From Pseudogulbenkiania sp. MAI-1 (GTDB lineage Bacteria > Pseudomonadota > Gammaproteobacteria > Burkholderiales > Chromobacteriaceae), in the NCBI RefSeq assembly GCF_000527175.1, contig NZ_AZUR01000001.1:2084501-2148500 (forward strand): a DNA stretch of 64,000 bases, read 5' to 3'. The position numbers and the translations under genes are program-made. Positions within the stretch are counted from its first letter, which is position 1; each line of letters begins with the position of its first letter. Below the pieces are notes generated by a model, which made no database searches, was not told where the DNA came from, and was given only the letters and a program-made list of their open reading frames with translations. Shown here in pieces: positions 54,343 through 62,743 of this stretch.

Positions 54343-54397
54343 GTTGCCGGTGGGCGCTATATGATGACAAGCCGTACACCTCCCACAACAAGACGCC

Positions 54398-55606
54398 ATG
54401 AACCCTTCCATTCGCCGACTCCTGATCGCCGGAGGCCTGATCGTTTCCCTCAGCATGGGCATCCGCCACGGCTTCGGCTTCTTCATGCCGCCGATGACCG
54501 CCGCTTTCGGCTGGACCCGTGAAGCCTTCGCCCTGGCGCTCGGCCTGCAGAACCTGATCTGGGGCGCGTCGCAACCCTTTGCCGGCGCCCTGGCCGACCG
54601 TTATGGCCCAGGCCGGGTGCTGCTGGGCGGAGTCTTGCTGTATGCCGCCGGCCTGCTGTTGATGACCATGTCGTCATCGCCCGGCCTGTTCTCGCTGTCC
54701 GCCGGCCTGCTCATCGGACTGGCCTTGTCCGGCACGACCTACAGCGTGATCTTCGGCGTGCTGGGGCGGTGCGTGCCGGCCCACCTGCGCTCGCGGGCCA
54801 TGGGCATTGCGGCGGCGGCGGGATCGTTCGGCCAGTTCGCCATGGTGCCGATCGAACGCGGCCTGATCGACGGCCTGGGCTGGATTCCGGCGCTACTGAT
54901 CCTGTCCGCCTCGGCCTTGCTGATGCTGCCGGCCTCCCGCCTGCTGGTACAGCAGGACCAGCACACCCCCGGTCCCGCACACCATGGCCTGCTGCTCAAT
55001 ATGTGGCGCACCTTCCAGAGCGCCTGGCAGGAAAAGGGCTTTCGCCTGCTGACGGCCGGCTATTTCGTGTGCGGCTTCCAGGTGGTGTTCATCGGCGTGC
55101 ATTTGCCGGCCTACCTGCGTGATCATGGTCTCGGAGGCGGCGTGGCCAGCATGGCGCTGGCGCTGATCGGGCTGTTCAACATCTTCGGCACCATGCTGGC
55201 CGGGGAACTGGGCGCTCGCCTGCCCAAGCCTTACTTGCTGGCCGGCATCTATCTGGCGCGCAGCCTGATCATCGTGGCCTTCCTGTGGGCGCCGCTCAGC
55301 CCGCTGTCGGTCGGCCTGTTCGCCGCCGCCATCGGTTTCCTCTGGCTGTCGACCGTGCCATTGACTAATGGCGTCATCGCCAGCCAGTTCGGCGTGGCGC
55401 ACCTGGGCTTGCTGTCCGGCGCCGTGTTCTTCTCGCATCAGATCGGCAGTTTTGCCGGCGTCTGGCTGGGAGGCCTGATCTACGACACCACCGGCAGCTA
55501 CAACCTGGTATGGGGACTCGCCATCGCCCTGGGCATCGCCGCCGCGCTGGTCAATCTTCCGATCCGCGAAACCGCCGCCAAGGCGTTCGCGCCGCAGGGG
55601 GCCTGA
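54398..55606 (+). CDS. MFS transporter (12-helix)
   Basis: 402 residues with twelve hydrophobic segments. MFS loop 2-3 motif appears as GALADRYGPGRVLLGG, and the second half carries GELGARLPKPYLLAG at the equivalent place. The N-terminus IVSLSMGIRHGFGFFMPPMT matches the oxalate/monocarboxylate-type MFS group. The ribosome site is poor. It follows the serC terminator and precedes a tiny membrane ORF. The substrate is unknown; the group mostly carries organic acids, so a carboxylate is a fair guess. Confidence 0.9.
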   Translation: MNPSIRRLLIAGGLIVSLSMGIRHGFGFFMPPMTAAFGWTREAFALALGLQNLIWGASQPFAGALADRYGPGRVLLGGVLLYAAGLLLMTMSSSPGLFSLSAGLLIGLALSGTTYSVIFGVLGRCVPAHLRSRAMGIAAAAGSFGQFAMVPIERGLIDGLGWIPALLILSASALLMLPASRLLVQQDQHTPGPAHHGLLLNMWRTFQSAWQEKGFRLLTAGYFVCGFQVVFIGVHLPAYLRDHGLGGGVASMALALIGLFNIFGTMLAGELGARLPKPYLLAGIYLARSLIIVAFLWAPLSPLSVGLFAAAIGFLWLSTVPLTNGVIASQFGVAHLGLLSGAVFFSHQIGSFAGVWLGGLIYDTTGSYNLVWGLAIALGIAAALVNLPIRETAAKAFAPQGA

Positions 55607-55608
55607 GG

Positions 55609-55725
55609 ATGCGAACCTGGCTTGCCGGCGCCGCGCTCGGCGCCGCCTTGCTGCTGGTCACGCTGGCTTATCTCGAGCCGGGTTTCATGGTAGGGTTGTC
55701 CAATCTGGTTGTCATGTGTTTTTGA
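55609..55725 (+). CDS. Possible small membrane protein (38 aa)
   Basis: 38 residues, a single hydrophobic helix (AGAALGAALLLVTLAYL) near the N-terminus and the sequence FMVGLSNLVVMCF at the end. GAGG sits right before the ATG, inside the end of the MFS gene, so translation may be coupled. The 3' end overlaps the methyltransferase remnant in another frame. It could be a genuine accessory protein of the transporter or a chance frame. Confidence 0.45.
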   Translation: MRTWLAGAALGAALLLVTLAYLEPGFMVGLSNLVVMCF

Positions 55726-55906
55726 GGCTGACATGCCGGGCCAGGGACGGGTGCTGCGGCCCGGAGGGATGCTGGTCATGGACAATGCCCAGTCCCATCA
55801 GGACGAATGCCGGGATTTTGTCGGGCAGGTGCTTGCGACGGACGGCTATCTCGCGGAAACTTACACGATTGGAAAAGGCCAGTTTGTCATACTGAAAGAC
55901 GGGTAA
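55709..55906 (+). pseudogene. C-terminal remnant of a SAM-dependent methyltransferase
   Basis: 65 codons; from about residue 14 the reading RVLRPGGMLVMDNAQSHQDE and then the ending YTIGKGQFVILKDG is the last third of a class I methyltransferase (post-motif III region, LRPGG plus VDN). The SAM-binding motif I and the N-terminal two thirds are absent upstream, where the MFS gene and a tiny membrane ORF are found. The stop lies two bases before the pheA start. Probably a deletion joined the MFS region to the gene's tail; a full-length copy would normally precede pheA in relatives, which I cannot check. Confidence 0.75.
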
Positions 55907-55908
55907 TC

Positions 55909-56982
55909 GTGTCTGAAGAACTTCTCAAGAAACACCGCGACGCCATCGACGCGATCGACGAATCCATTCTCAAGCTGATCAACGAGCGCGCCAGCCATGC
56001 CCGCGAGATCGGCGAGATCAAAGGCGGCGGCGTCATCTATCGCCCCGAACGCGAAGCGCAGGTACTGCGCCGCGTCAAGGAAAACAACCCCGGTCCGCTC
56101 CCGGGCGAGTCGGTGGCACGGCTGTTCCGCGAAATCATGTCGGAATGCCTGGCGCTGGAAAAACCCTTATCCATCGCCTACCTCGGACCGGAAGGCACCT
56201 TCACCCAACTGGCCGCCATCAAGCACTTCGGCCACGCCGCCCACACCGTGGCCTGCAGTTCCATCGACGAAGCCTTCCGCCTGGTGGAAGCGCGCTCGCT
56301 CGACTACGTCGTCGCACCGGTCGAAAACTCCACCGAGGGCGCCGTGGGGCGCACACTGGACCTGATGATCTCCTCGCCGTTGAAGATCTGCGGCGAAGTG
56401 GTGCTGCGCATCCATCATCATCTGCTGCGCAAGGAAGAGGGCATGGACGGCATCCGCCGCGTCTACGCCCATGCCCAGGCGCTGGCGCAGTGCCACGAAT
56501 GGCTCAACAAGAACCTGCCGGCCGATGTCGAGCGCGTCTCGGTGGCGAGCAACGCCGAAGCGGCCCGCCTCGCCAGCGAGGACGCCGGCACGGTCGCCAT
56601 CGCCGGGCAGGCGGCAGCCGAGCGCTACAACCTGACCAAAGTGGCCGAGAACATCGAGGACGAGCCCAACAACACGACCCGCTTCCTGGTACTGGGACAC
56701 CAGGACGTGACGCCGTCCGGCAAGGACAAGACCTCGATCATCGTCTCCGCCCCCAACCGCCCCGGAGCGGTGCATTCGCTGCTGGCACCGGTGGCCGACA
56801 ACGGCGTGTCGATGACCAAGTTCGAGTCGCGCCCCTCCCGTGCCGGCCTGTGGGACTACGTGTTCTTCATCGACATGGAAGGCCATCGCAGCGAGGAACA
56901 CGTCGCCAAGGCATTGGAAGGGCTGGCCGAACGCACGTCCTTCGTCAAGGTTCTCGGCTCCTATCCGGTTGCCGTTATCTGA
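55909..56982 (+). CDS. pheA: Bifunctional chorismate mutase / prephenate dehydratase (P-protein)
   Basis: 357 residues, start GTG at 55909. Chorismate mutase AroQ domain at about 1-88 (HRDAIDAIDESILKLINERA), prephenate dehydratase at about 95-275 (AYLGPEGTFTQLAA, VAPVENSTEGAVGRTLD, and the TRF motif in NNTTRFLVLG), ACT domain at about 280-357 with the phenylalanine-sensing ESRPSR region. The enzyme makes phenylpyruvate for phenylalanine and is normally feedback-inhibited by phenylalanine. The GTG start is chosen because the reading before it runs into the methyltransferase remnant; the ribosome site is weak. A terminator-like palindrome follows. Confidence 0.96.
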   Translation: MSEELLKKHRDAIDAIDESILKLINERASHAREIGEIKGGGVIYRPEREAQVLRRVKENNPGPLPGESVARLFREIMSECLALEKPLSIAYLGPEGTFTQLAAIKHFGHAAHTVACSSIDEAFRLVEARSLDYVVAPVENSTEGAVGRTLDLMISSPLKICGEVVLRIHHHLLRKEEGMDGIRRVYAHAQALAQCHEWLNKNLPADVERVSVASNAEAARLASEDAGTVAIAGQAAAERYNLTKVAENIEDEPNNTTRFLVLGHQDVTPSGKDKTSIIVSAPNRPGAVHSLLAPVADNGVSMTKFESRPSRAGLWDYVFFIDMEGHRSEEHVAKALEGLAERTSFVKVLGSYPVAVI

Positions 56983-56987
56983 ACATC

Positions 56988-57010
56988 GTGGCCGACATGT
57001 CGGCCACTTT
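56988..57010 (+). terminator. Hairpin after pheA
   Basis: GTGGCCGA and TCGGCCAC (56988-56995, 57000-57007) form a perfect 8-bp stem with loop CATG, then TTT. It begins five bases after the pheA stop. The T run is short, so termination may be partial. Confidence 0.65.
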
Positions 57011-57024
57011 CTGACTCATTCGCA

Positions 57025-57615
57025 ATGAAACTGGAATCTCTCTGCCTTTTCTGCGGCTCCAATCGTGGCAGCCGGCCCGAATACGTCGAGGCTGCGCGCC
57101 AGTTTGGCGCTGCGCTGGCCGAACAGGGGCTGACCCTGGTCTACGGTGCCGGCAAGATCGGTCTGATGGGGGTCGCGGCGGACGCGGCCCTGGCGGCCGG
57201 TGGCCGAGTGGTCGGCGTCATCCCCGAATTCCTGCAGGCCAAGGAAGTGGCCCACCACGGCCTCGACGAAATCCACATCACCCGGACCATGCACGAACGC
57301 AAGGCCATGATGGCCGAACGCGCCGACGGCTTCGTCGCACTGCCGGGCGGACTGGGGACCTTCGACGAGCTGTTCGAGATCCTGACCTGGGGCCAATTGT
57401 CGGTCCACAGCAAACCGGTAGGGCTGTTGAACGTCGCCGGCTTCTTCGACCCGCTGCTGGCGATGGTGCGCCACGCGGTGCAGGAAGGCTTCATGCGTGA
57501 AGAAAACCTGTCGCTGTTCGTCGTCGCCGACAACATCGGCGATTTGCTAGCCGGGATGCGCGCTTATCGCCCACGCCAGGCCGACAACAAGTGGCTGGAG
57601 CTGTCACGTACTTGA
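57025..57615 (+). CDS. LOG-family nucleoside 5'-monophosphate phosphoribohydrolase
   Basis: 196 residues, Rossmann-like LOG (TIGR00730) family. Nucleotide-binding start LCLFCGSNRGSRPEY, VYGAGKIGLMG, and the signature PGGLGTFDELFE with the catalytic Glu, preceded by HERKAMMAERADGFVALPG. Members release the base from AMP or N6-modified AMP; in bacteria many act as AMP or CMP hydrolases, and in plants or plant associates as cytokinin activators. The product here may be either. It begins 18 bases after the pheA hairpin and is followed 70 bases later by elbB. Confidence 0.93.
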   Translation: MKLESLCLFCGSNRGSRPEYVEAARQFGAALAEQGLTLVYGAGKIGLMGVAADAALAAGGRVVGVIPEFLQAKEVAHHGLDEIHITRTMHERKAMMAERADGFVALPGGLGTFDELFEILTWGQLSVHSKPVGLLNVAGFFDPLLAMVRHAVQEGFMREENLSLFVVADNIGDLLAGMRAYRPRQADNKWLELSRT

Positions 57616-57685
57616 TCGCCCCCTTACCGGGGGGAACCAACGTCAGACTGGCCGGACTCACCGGCCCTGAACGAGGAAACCGCTC

Positions 57686-58366
57686 ATGAGTCAGACTGTC
57701 GCCATTGTCCTGTCCGGGTGCGGCGTGTACGACGGGGCCGAAATCACCGAAGCCGTCGGCATCATCATCGCCCTGTCCCAGGCCGGACTGCCCTATACCT
57801 TCTACGCCCCCGACCGCGCCCAGATGCACGTCATCGATCACGCACGCGGGCAGGAGAGCAGCGAAACCCGCAATATCCTCAGCGAAGCGGCGCGTATCGC
57901 GCGCGGCAACATCCGTCCGCTGACGGAACTCGACGCCGCCCAGCATAGCGCCATCGTCTTCCCCGGCGGCTTCGGTGCCGCCAAGAATCTGACGACCTTC
58001 ATCAAGGATGGGGCCGACGCCGTGCTGTACGATGACGTCCAGGCGGCGGTGCGGCCCTTCGTCCAGCAACGGAAACCGGTCGTGGCGCTGTGCGCGGCGC
58101 CGCTGGTACAAGGCCTGATCGCCCGTGACGAGGGCTTGTCCGGCGTGCGCATCACCTTCGGCAGCTACGCGGAAGGCCAGGCCATGGCCGATGCTCTGAC
58201 GAGCTGGGGCCAGCGCCACGTGGAGACTCCGGTAGACCAGGCATGCGTCGACGAGGCGCGCCGCTTCGTTTCCGCTCCCGCCTACATGTACGGTGCCGCC
58301 AGCCCGGCCGAAATATTCGCCTCGTGCCAGGCGGCGGTCACCGCGCTCAAATCGCTGCTGAGCTGA
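57686..58366 (+). CDS. elbB: ElbB/ElbA-type glyoxalase (DJ-1/PfpI superfamily)
   Basis: 226 residues. DJ-1-like fold with the ElbB-specific opening SGCGVYDGAEITEAV, FYAPDRAQMHVIDHARG, FPGGFGAAKNL and the nucleophile cysteine of VALCAAPLVQG. E. coli ElbB has glyoxalase activity on glyoxal and was linked to isoprenoid synthesis. GAGGAAA precedes the ATG. It stands between LOG and the DAHP synthase gene on the same strand with short gaps, which suggests one transcript; a direct link to aromatic synthesis is not known. Confidence 0.94.
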   Translation: MSQTVAIVLSGCGVYDGAEITEAVGIIIALSQAGLPYTFYAPDRAQMHVIDHARGQESSETRNILSEAARIARGNIRPLTELDAAQHSAIVFPGGFGAAKNLTTFIKDGADAVLYDDVQAAVRPFVQQRKPVVALCAAPLVQGLIARDEGLSGVRITFGSYAEGQAMADALTSWGQRHVETPVDQACVDEARRFVSAPAYMYGAASPAEIFASCQAAVTALKSLLS

Positions 58367-58404
58367 TCGTCGGCCAGCCAAACTTTAGATAAGCAGGAAG
58401 TTTC

Positions 58405-59421
58405 ATGATCATCGTCATGGCCAGCAAGGCCTCGCCAGAACAGGTCGCCGCCGTCACCGCCAAGATTCGCGCCGCGGGCCTGGCCGAACACGTGTCATGC
58501 GGCACGGAACGCACCATCATCGGCGCCATCGGCGACGAAAGGGCGCTGACACCCGACATGTTCGAACTGATGCCCGGCGTGGAGCGGGCGATGCGGGTCA
58601 TGAAGGAATACCGCATCGTCTCGCGCGAGGCCCAGCCGACGGACACCGTGGTCAAGGTGCGCGGCGTGCCGATCGGCGGCAAGACCATCCAGGTCATCGC
58701 CGGGCCCTGCTCGGTCGAAACGCCGGAACAGATGGCGCTCGCCGCCGCCGCTGTGGCCGATGCCGGCTGTCGACTGATGCGTGGCGGCGCGTTCAAGCCG
58801 CGCAGCAGCCCCTACAGCTTCCAGGGCCTCGGCGTGGAAGGGCTGGACTACCTGCAGCAGGCGGCCCGCCAGCACGGCCTGCCGGTGGTGACCGAACTGA
58901 TGGACGTACGCATGCTCGATACCTTCCTGGAATACGACGTCGACGTCATCCAGATCGGCGCGCGCAACATGCAGAACTTCGATCTGCTCAAGGAGGTCGG
59001 GCGCATCAACAAGCCGGTCATCCTCAAGCGAGGTCTGGCGGCAACGATCAGCGAATGGCTGATGGCGGCCGAGTACATCGCCGCCGGCGGCAACCACAAC
59101 ATCATCTTCTGTGAACGCGGCGTGCGCAGCTTCGAGACCGCCTACCGCAACATGCTGGACGTGACGGCGATTCCGGTACTGAAAAAGGAAAGCCATCTGC
59201 CGGTCATCGTCGACCCGAGCCACGCCGGCGGCAAGGCCTGGCTGGTGCCGGCACTGGCCAAGGCGGCGCTGGCCGCCGGCGCCGACGGCCTGCTGGTGGA
59301 AATGCACCCCAACCCCTGCGAGGCCTGGTGCGATGCCGACCAGGCGCTCACGCCTGCCGAATTGACGACGCTGATGAGCGAGTTGCGGCCGCTGGCCCAG
59401 GCATTGGGACGAGATTTGTAA
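58405..59421 (+). CDS. aroF: 3-deoxy-7-phosphoheptulonate (DAHP) synthase, type I beta
   Basis: First enzyme of the shikimate pathway. 338 residues: an N-terminal ferredoxin-like regulatory domain (about 1-70, MIIVMASKASPEQVAAVT) and a TIM barrel with AGPCSVETPEQM, MRGGAFKPRSSPYSFQG, IGARNMQNFDLLKEVG, LKRGLAATISEW and VDPSHAGGKAWLV. Metal ligands fall in the AGPCS, CERG, and DPSHAGG segments. The domain order puts it in the I-beta class with Bacillus and Thermotoga enzymes rather than the AroG class. AGGAAG precedes the ATG. It feeds chorismate to the PheA encoded 1.4 kb upstream. Confidence 0.96.
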   Translation: MIIVMASKASPEQVAAVTAKIRAAGLAEHVSCGTERTIIGAIGDERALTPDMFELMPGVERAMRVMKEYRIVSREAQPTDTVVKVRGVPIGGKTIQVIAGPCSVETPEQMALAAAAVADAGCRLMRGGAFKPRSSPYSFQGLGVEGLDYLQQAARQHGLPVVTELMDVRMLDTFLEYDVDVIQIGARNMQNFDLLKEVGRINKPVILKRGLAATISEWLMAAEYIAAGGNHNIIFCERGVRSFETAYRNMLDVTAIPVLKKESHLPVIVDPSHAGGKAWLVPALAKAALAAGADGLLVEMHPNPCEAWCDADQALTPAELTTLMSELRPLAQALGRDL

Positions 59422-59443
59422 CCCCTGACAAAGCGAGGCTCAC

Positions 59444-59890
59444 ATGAGCGGCGAGGCCATATCGATCCAAATCGTGCAAGGCGAGGGCTTCCAGTTCCGC
59501 AACCGCTTCGGCGGAACGGTCCCGGATCTGACCACCGATGCGCCGGCACCTCTCGGCGCGGGTCATGGCCCGTCACCGGAACAGTTGCTGCTCGCGGCTG
59601 TCGCCAACTGCCTGAGCGACAGCCTGCTGTTCACCCTGCGCAAGTTCAAACAGCAGGCCGAGCCTCTGCAAACGGAAGCATCCTGCCTGATCGATCGCAA
59701 CGAAGCAGGGCGGCTGCGGGTGCAGTCGATCGACGCCACGCTGCAACTGGGCCACCCAGCCAGCGGCATCGAACACCTCGACCGCATTCTTGGCATCTTT
59801 CAGGAATACTGCACAGTCTCGCAGAGCGTGGGCCGGGGCATTCCGATCCGGGTACGGGTACTGGATGTCGACGGTCGCCCCCTGACGTAA
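59444..59890 (+). CDS. OsmC-family protein
   Basis: 148 residues, OsmC/Ohr fold. The first cysteine of the peroxidatic pair is in LLLAAVANCLSDSLLFTLRKF, and the second near the C-terminus in FQEYCTVSQSVGRGIP, both in the positions expected for thiol peroxidases of this family. It differs from Ohr in the helix around the second cysteine and fits the general OsmC group. It follows the DAHP synthase gene after 22 bases, with GCGAGG before the ATG. Function: reduction of organic hydroperoxides is likely. Confidence 0.9.
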   Translation: MSGEAISIQIVQGEGFQFRNRFGGTVPDLTTDAPAPLGAGHGPSPEQLLLAAVANCLSDSLLFTLRKFKQQAEPLQTEASCLIDRNEAGRLRVQSIDATLQLGHPASGIEHLDRILGIFQEYCTVSQSVGRGIPIRVRVLDVDGRPLT

Positions 59891-59897
59891 ACAGCAC

Positions 59898-59927
59898 CGC
59901 CCCTGTCGCCAGGCGGGGGGCGATTCT
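59898..59927. terminator. Hairpin between convergent OsmC and membrane protein genes
   Basis: CGCCCC (59898-59903) pairs with GGGGCG (59917-59922) and is followed by ATTCTT on the plus strand. It lies between the stops of two convergent genes and may serve both. The stem is short. Confidence 0.45.
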
Positions 59928-59936
59928 TCCCGCCAT

Positions 59937-60506
59937 TCAAAACAGGGTCAACAGCAGCGGGGTCAAGCGCGCGGTGACGGCAAGTACAGAGAGCGGCACC
60001 AGCCAGGCCAGCACGGCCGAGCACCGGCGGAGGAAGGCATCCTGCCCGCGCTGCCGCTGATGCCACAGCATGGCCAGGTACCACAGGTAGCCGATGCCGG
60101 CCATCACGGGCGGAAAGAACAGATAGAGCCACCACGCCTGCCACGGCATCGACAGCAACAGCAATACGACGCCGACATGCAGGGCGAGTTGGGCGTGGAA
60201 GTAGGCCGCCAGCACGGCCTGTCGGTCCGGAGCATCGGATCGCACCCGGCCCAGCCGCACCGTACTGACCGACCAGAGCAGCCCCGACACCGCCATCCAG
60301 CCGTAGGGGTACAACAGCGGCAGCCATAGCGCCACATTCTCCAGCGTCGGCAGCGCTGCCTTGCTCACAATCGCCATGATCAGATAGCCCGCGCAGACTG
60401 CCGCCAACGCAGAAACGCTACCGCTGCGAATTACCCGCCACAGGGCGTGCAGGATATAACTGCCCAGCGGGAGGAAGAGGGCCGTCGCCAGCTGGCCGTC
60501 CGTCAT
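59937..60506 (-). CDS. Hypothetical membrane protein (189 aa)
   Basis: 189 residues with about five hydrophobic segments (near 7-22, 33-50, 58-80, 105-122 and 125-150, with a last one at 165-189). No family recognised. Charged loops include TVRLGRVRSDAPDRQ and LWHQRQRGQDAFLRRC. The start overlaps the stop of the DUF484 gene by four bases (ATGA), so it belongs to the dapF-DUF484 transcript. In many relatives xerC occupies this place; here it does not. Function unknown. Confidence 0.78.
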   Translation of the reverse strand: MTDGQLATALFLPLGSYILHALWRVIRSGSVSALAAVCAGYLIMAIVSKAALPTLENVALWLPLLYPYGWMAVSGLLWSVSTVRLGRVRSDAPDRQAVLAAYFHAQLALHVGVVLLLLSMPWQAWWLYLFFPPVMAGIGYLWYLAMLWHQRQRGQDAFLRRCSAVLAWLVPLSVLAVTARLTPLLLTLF

Positions 60507-61147
60507 GCGCCGGGCAGGAGGCGTTCAAGCGTGGCGTTGATCAGTTCCCCGATCTGGGCCAGATAATGCGTCTGCATGTCCGCGGTAAAGCGCCGCGGGT
60601 CGTCGCTGGCCAGGACCACCAGTCCGAATGCCTCACCCGTGCCGTTTTTCAGCGGGATCATGGCAAAGGATTCCAGGGTCGGCTCGGCCGGAAACCAGCT
60701 CAGCACTTGGTCGTTGGCATACGGACCACAGCTCGGGCCGGTCAGGTTGCCGGCCAGCCGTTTGACCGCCTGCCGGCCGTTGTAGATTTGCGGCAGCGCG
60801 GCGGCAGCCGGATGCCACAGCCGTAACGCACAGCGCTCGAGTCCGAAATCCTGCTGGAAGCTTTGCGTCAGCCCCTCGGCCAAGCTTTGCAGATCGTGCG
60901 CGCGGGAGAGCGCCAGCGCCAGCTGATGAGTCCGACGAATGATGAGATCATTGTTTTCGGCATGTTGAATCAGCTGACTCAGACGGTTCTCCATCTGGCG
61001 GTTCTTATCCCTCAGATCCAGGATCTGGCGCTCGGCCAGCGGCACGATCGACGTCGGCTGGATGGGCTGAAGGCCGAAACGGCTGGCGTGTTGCAGCAGG
61101 AAATCCGGGTTGTCATCGAGAAAACTCAGCACCTGATCCGTCAGCAT
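60503..61147 (-). CDS. DUF484 (GAF-like) protein
   Basis: 214 residues. N-terminal DUF484 pattern MLTDQVLSFLDDNPDFLLQHA, a coiled-coil helix (DLRDKNRQMENRLSQLIQHA), then a GAF-like domain ending in HYLAQIGELINATLERLL. The family is found next to dapF and xerC; its role is unknown. The start is put at ATG 61147, which has GAGG eight bases upstream; a GTG two codons earlier is too close to that site. It lies 37 bases after the dapF stop on the same strand. Confidence 0.9.
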   Translation of the reverse strand: MLTDQVLSFLDDNPDFLLQHASRFGLQPIQPTSIVPLAERQILDLRDKNRQMENRLSQLIQHAENNDLIIRRTHQLALALSRAHDLQSLAEGLTQSFQQDFGLERCALRLWHPAAAALPQIYNGRQAVKRLAGNLTGPSCGPYANDQVLSWFPAEPTLESFAMIPLKNGTGEAFGLVVLASDDPRRFTADMQTHYLAQIGELINATLERLLPGA

Positions 61148-61184
61148 CGACACATCCTCTTTTTTTTCTGGCAGGAGTCGGGAA

Positions 61185-62015
61185 TTAAAGGGAGATTTCG
61201 CCGGTAAAGACCGTAACGGCCGGGCCGGTCATCATCACCGGCTGGCCCGGACCTTCCCAGTGGATGCTGAGGTCGCCGCCGCGGGTATGCACCTTGACGG
61301 TATGATCGAGCAAGCCGCGCCGGATACCTGCCACCACGGCCGCACAAGCGCCAGTGCCGCACGCCAGGGTTTCACCCGCGCCGCGCTCGTAGACACGCAG
61401 GCGGATTTCATCGCGTGACACGATCTGCATGAAACCGGCGTTGATCCGCTCGGGAAAGCGCGGGTGCGACTCGATCGTCGGCCCGAGTTCCGCCACCGGG
61501 AAGCTGTCGACATCATCGACAACCTGGACGGCATGCGGGTTGCCCATCGACACGACCGAAATATCGCACTGGCGCTCGCCCACGAGCAGCGGATAAATCA
61601 AAGCCTCTTCCTCGGCGACGAAGGGAATCTCGGCTGGGCGGAAGCGGGGCACGCCCATGTCTACCGTCACCGTGCCGTCCGCCAGCAGATGGGGAACGAT
61701 CACCCCTTTGGCGGTTTCCACCCGGATGGCCTCTTTGGTGCTCAGCCCCTGGTCGGCCACGAAACGGGCAAAGCAGCGCGCCCCGTTGCCGCACTGTTCC
61801 ACCTCGCCACCGTCGCTGTTGAAGATGCGGTAGCGGAAGTCGTTTTCGCTGGAATTGGATGGCTCGACCAGCAACAGCTGATCGAACCCGATGCCGAACT
61901 GGCGATGCCCCAACTCCCTGATTTTTTCCGGCGTCAGGTCGACATGTTGCCGCACGCCATCGATCACCATGAAGTCATTGCCCAAGCCGTGCATCTTGCT
62001 GAATTTCAGTTTCAT
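61185..62015 (-). CDS. dapF: Diaminopimelate epimerase
   Basis: Interconverts LL- and meso-diaminopimelate for lysine and peptidoglycan. 276 residues. The two catalytic cysteines are Cys75 in EQCGNGARCFARF and the second in ETLACGTGACAAVV near residue 219; N-terminal KMHGLGNDFMVIDG is the family start. The ATG at 62015 begins this conserved segment; an in-frame extension upstream to 62066 has no ribosome site. It starts the dapF-DUF484-membrane protein transcript and is divergent from the TetR gene. Confidence 0.97.
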   Translation of the reverse strand: MKLKFSKMHGLGNDFMVIDGVRQHVDLTPEKIRELGHRQFGIGFDQLLLVEPSNSSENDFRYRIFNSDGGEVEQCGNGARCFARFVADQGLSTKEAIRVETAKGVIVPHLLADGTVTVDMGVPRFRPAEIPFVAEEEALIYPLLVGERQCDISVVSMGNPHAVQVVDDVDSFPVAELGPTIESHPRFPERINAGFMQIVSRDEIRLRVYERGAGETLACGTGACAAVVAGIRRGLLDHTVKVHTRGGDLSIHWEGPGQPVMMTGPAVTVFTGEISL

Positions 62016-62060
62016 TGTTACAGGTCCGGTGGTCCGGGTTGCCGAAATAAAAGCATCATA

Positions 62061-62088
62061 CCGCATCCCCGGGCTTGTCGGGATGCGG
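62061..62088. repeat. Inverted repeat between dapF and the TetR gene
   Basis: CCGCATCCC (62061-62069) and GGGATGCGG (62080-62088) are perfect inverted copies around a 10-base centre. It lies in the divergent gap, immediately before the TTGACA element of the TetR promoter. It may be a binding site or the remains of a terminator. Confidence 0.5.
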
Positions 62089-62090
62089 CA

Positions 62091-62119
62091 TTGACACCTT
62101 ACTAACCAGTAAGTAGAGT
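62091..62119 (+). promoter_or_regulatory. TetR promoter with embedded operator
   Basis: TTGACA (62091-62096) and TAGAGT (62114-62119) are 17 bases apart. The palindrome CTTACT-AACC-AGTAAG (62098-62113) fills the spacer exactly, where a bound TetR protein would block RNA polymerase. The expected transcription start falls at about the ATG (62126), so the mRNA could be leaderless or nearly so. Confidence 0.7.
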
Positions 62120-62125
62120 GGTTTC

Positions 62126-62710
62126 ATGAAGCCTGTATCCAACACCTCCAAAGACACCCAAAAACGTATCCTGGACATCGCCGAACAGCTGCTGCTGACG
62201 CGCGGATTCAACGCCTTTAGCTATCAGCACATCAGCAGCGCCCTGGGCGTACGCAACGCGGCCATCCATTACCACTTCCCGCGCAAGACCGACCTCGGTG
62301 TCGCTCTGGTGCAGCGCTACCGGCGCCGCTTCGGCCGCTTCATGGAAGCCCATTCCGCCCTCGACCCGTTGCAGCAACTCGAGCGCTATTTCGAGCTGAC
62401 CGACGCCTATTTCCACCAGGACGAGCAAATCTGCCCGAGCGGCATCCTCACCACCGAATTCCACACCCTGCCGGAGGAAATCCAGCAGGAGGCCAGCGCC
62501 TTCATCACGGAGATGCGTGACTGGGCGAAAACCATCGCCCGGCGCGGCCGGGAAGAGGGGGTCATGGCCTACCAGGGCTCTCCCGACGCCATGGGCGAGC
62601 TCATGTTCGCCGCGCTGCAAGGCGGACTGCAGCTGGCTCGAATCGACGCCGGCATACTCGACGTCATCAAACAACAAATACGCGACCTCCTGAAGGTCGA
62701 AAAACCATAA
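62126..62710 (+). CDS. TetR/AcrR-family repressor
   Basis: 194 residues. N-terminal helix-turn-helix: TRGFNAFSYQHISSALGVRNAAIHYHFPRKTDLGVAL; C-terminal ligand domain of the short TetR_C type with YFELTDAYFHQDEQICPSG. It is the first gene of a set with a DUF4442 thioesterase and an enoyl-CoA hydratase, all on the same strand with small gaps, so a fatty acyl compound is a plausible inducer. An operator palindrome lies in its own promoter, implying autoregulation. The ATG at 62126 has no good ribosome site. Confidence 0.92.
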   Translation: MKPVSNTSKDTQKRILDIAEQLLLTRGFNAFSYQHISSALGVRNAAIHYHFPRKTDLGVALVQRYRRRFGRFMEAHSALDPLQQLERYFELTDAYFHQDEQICPSGILTTEFHTLPEEIQQEASAFITEMRDWAKTIARRGREEGVMAYQGSPDAMGELMFAALQGGLQLARIDAGILDVIKQQIRDLLKVEKP

Positions 62711-62743
62711 CGGCAGACCCCTGCCGCCAACACGAGGAAAACG

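Noticed and set aside
57619..57633. CCCCC/GGGGG hairpin after the LOG gene as a terminator
   Set aside because: Short stem with no following T run; more likely chance in GC-rich DNA.
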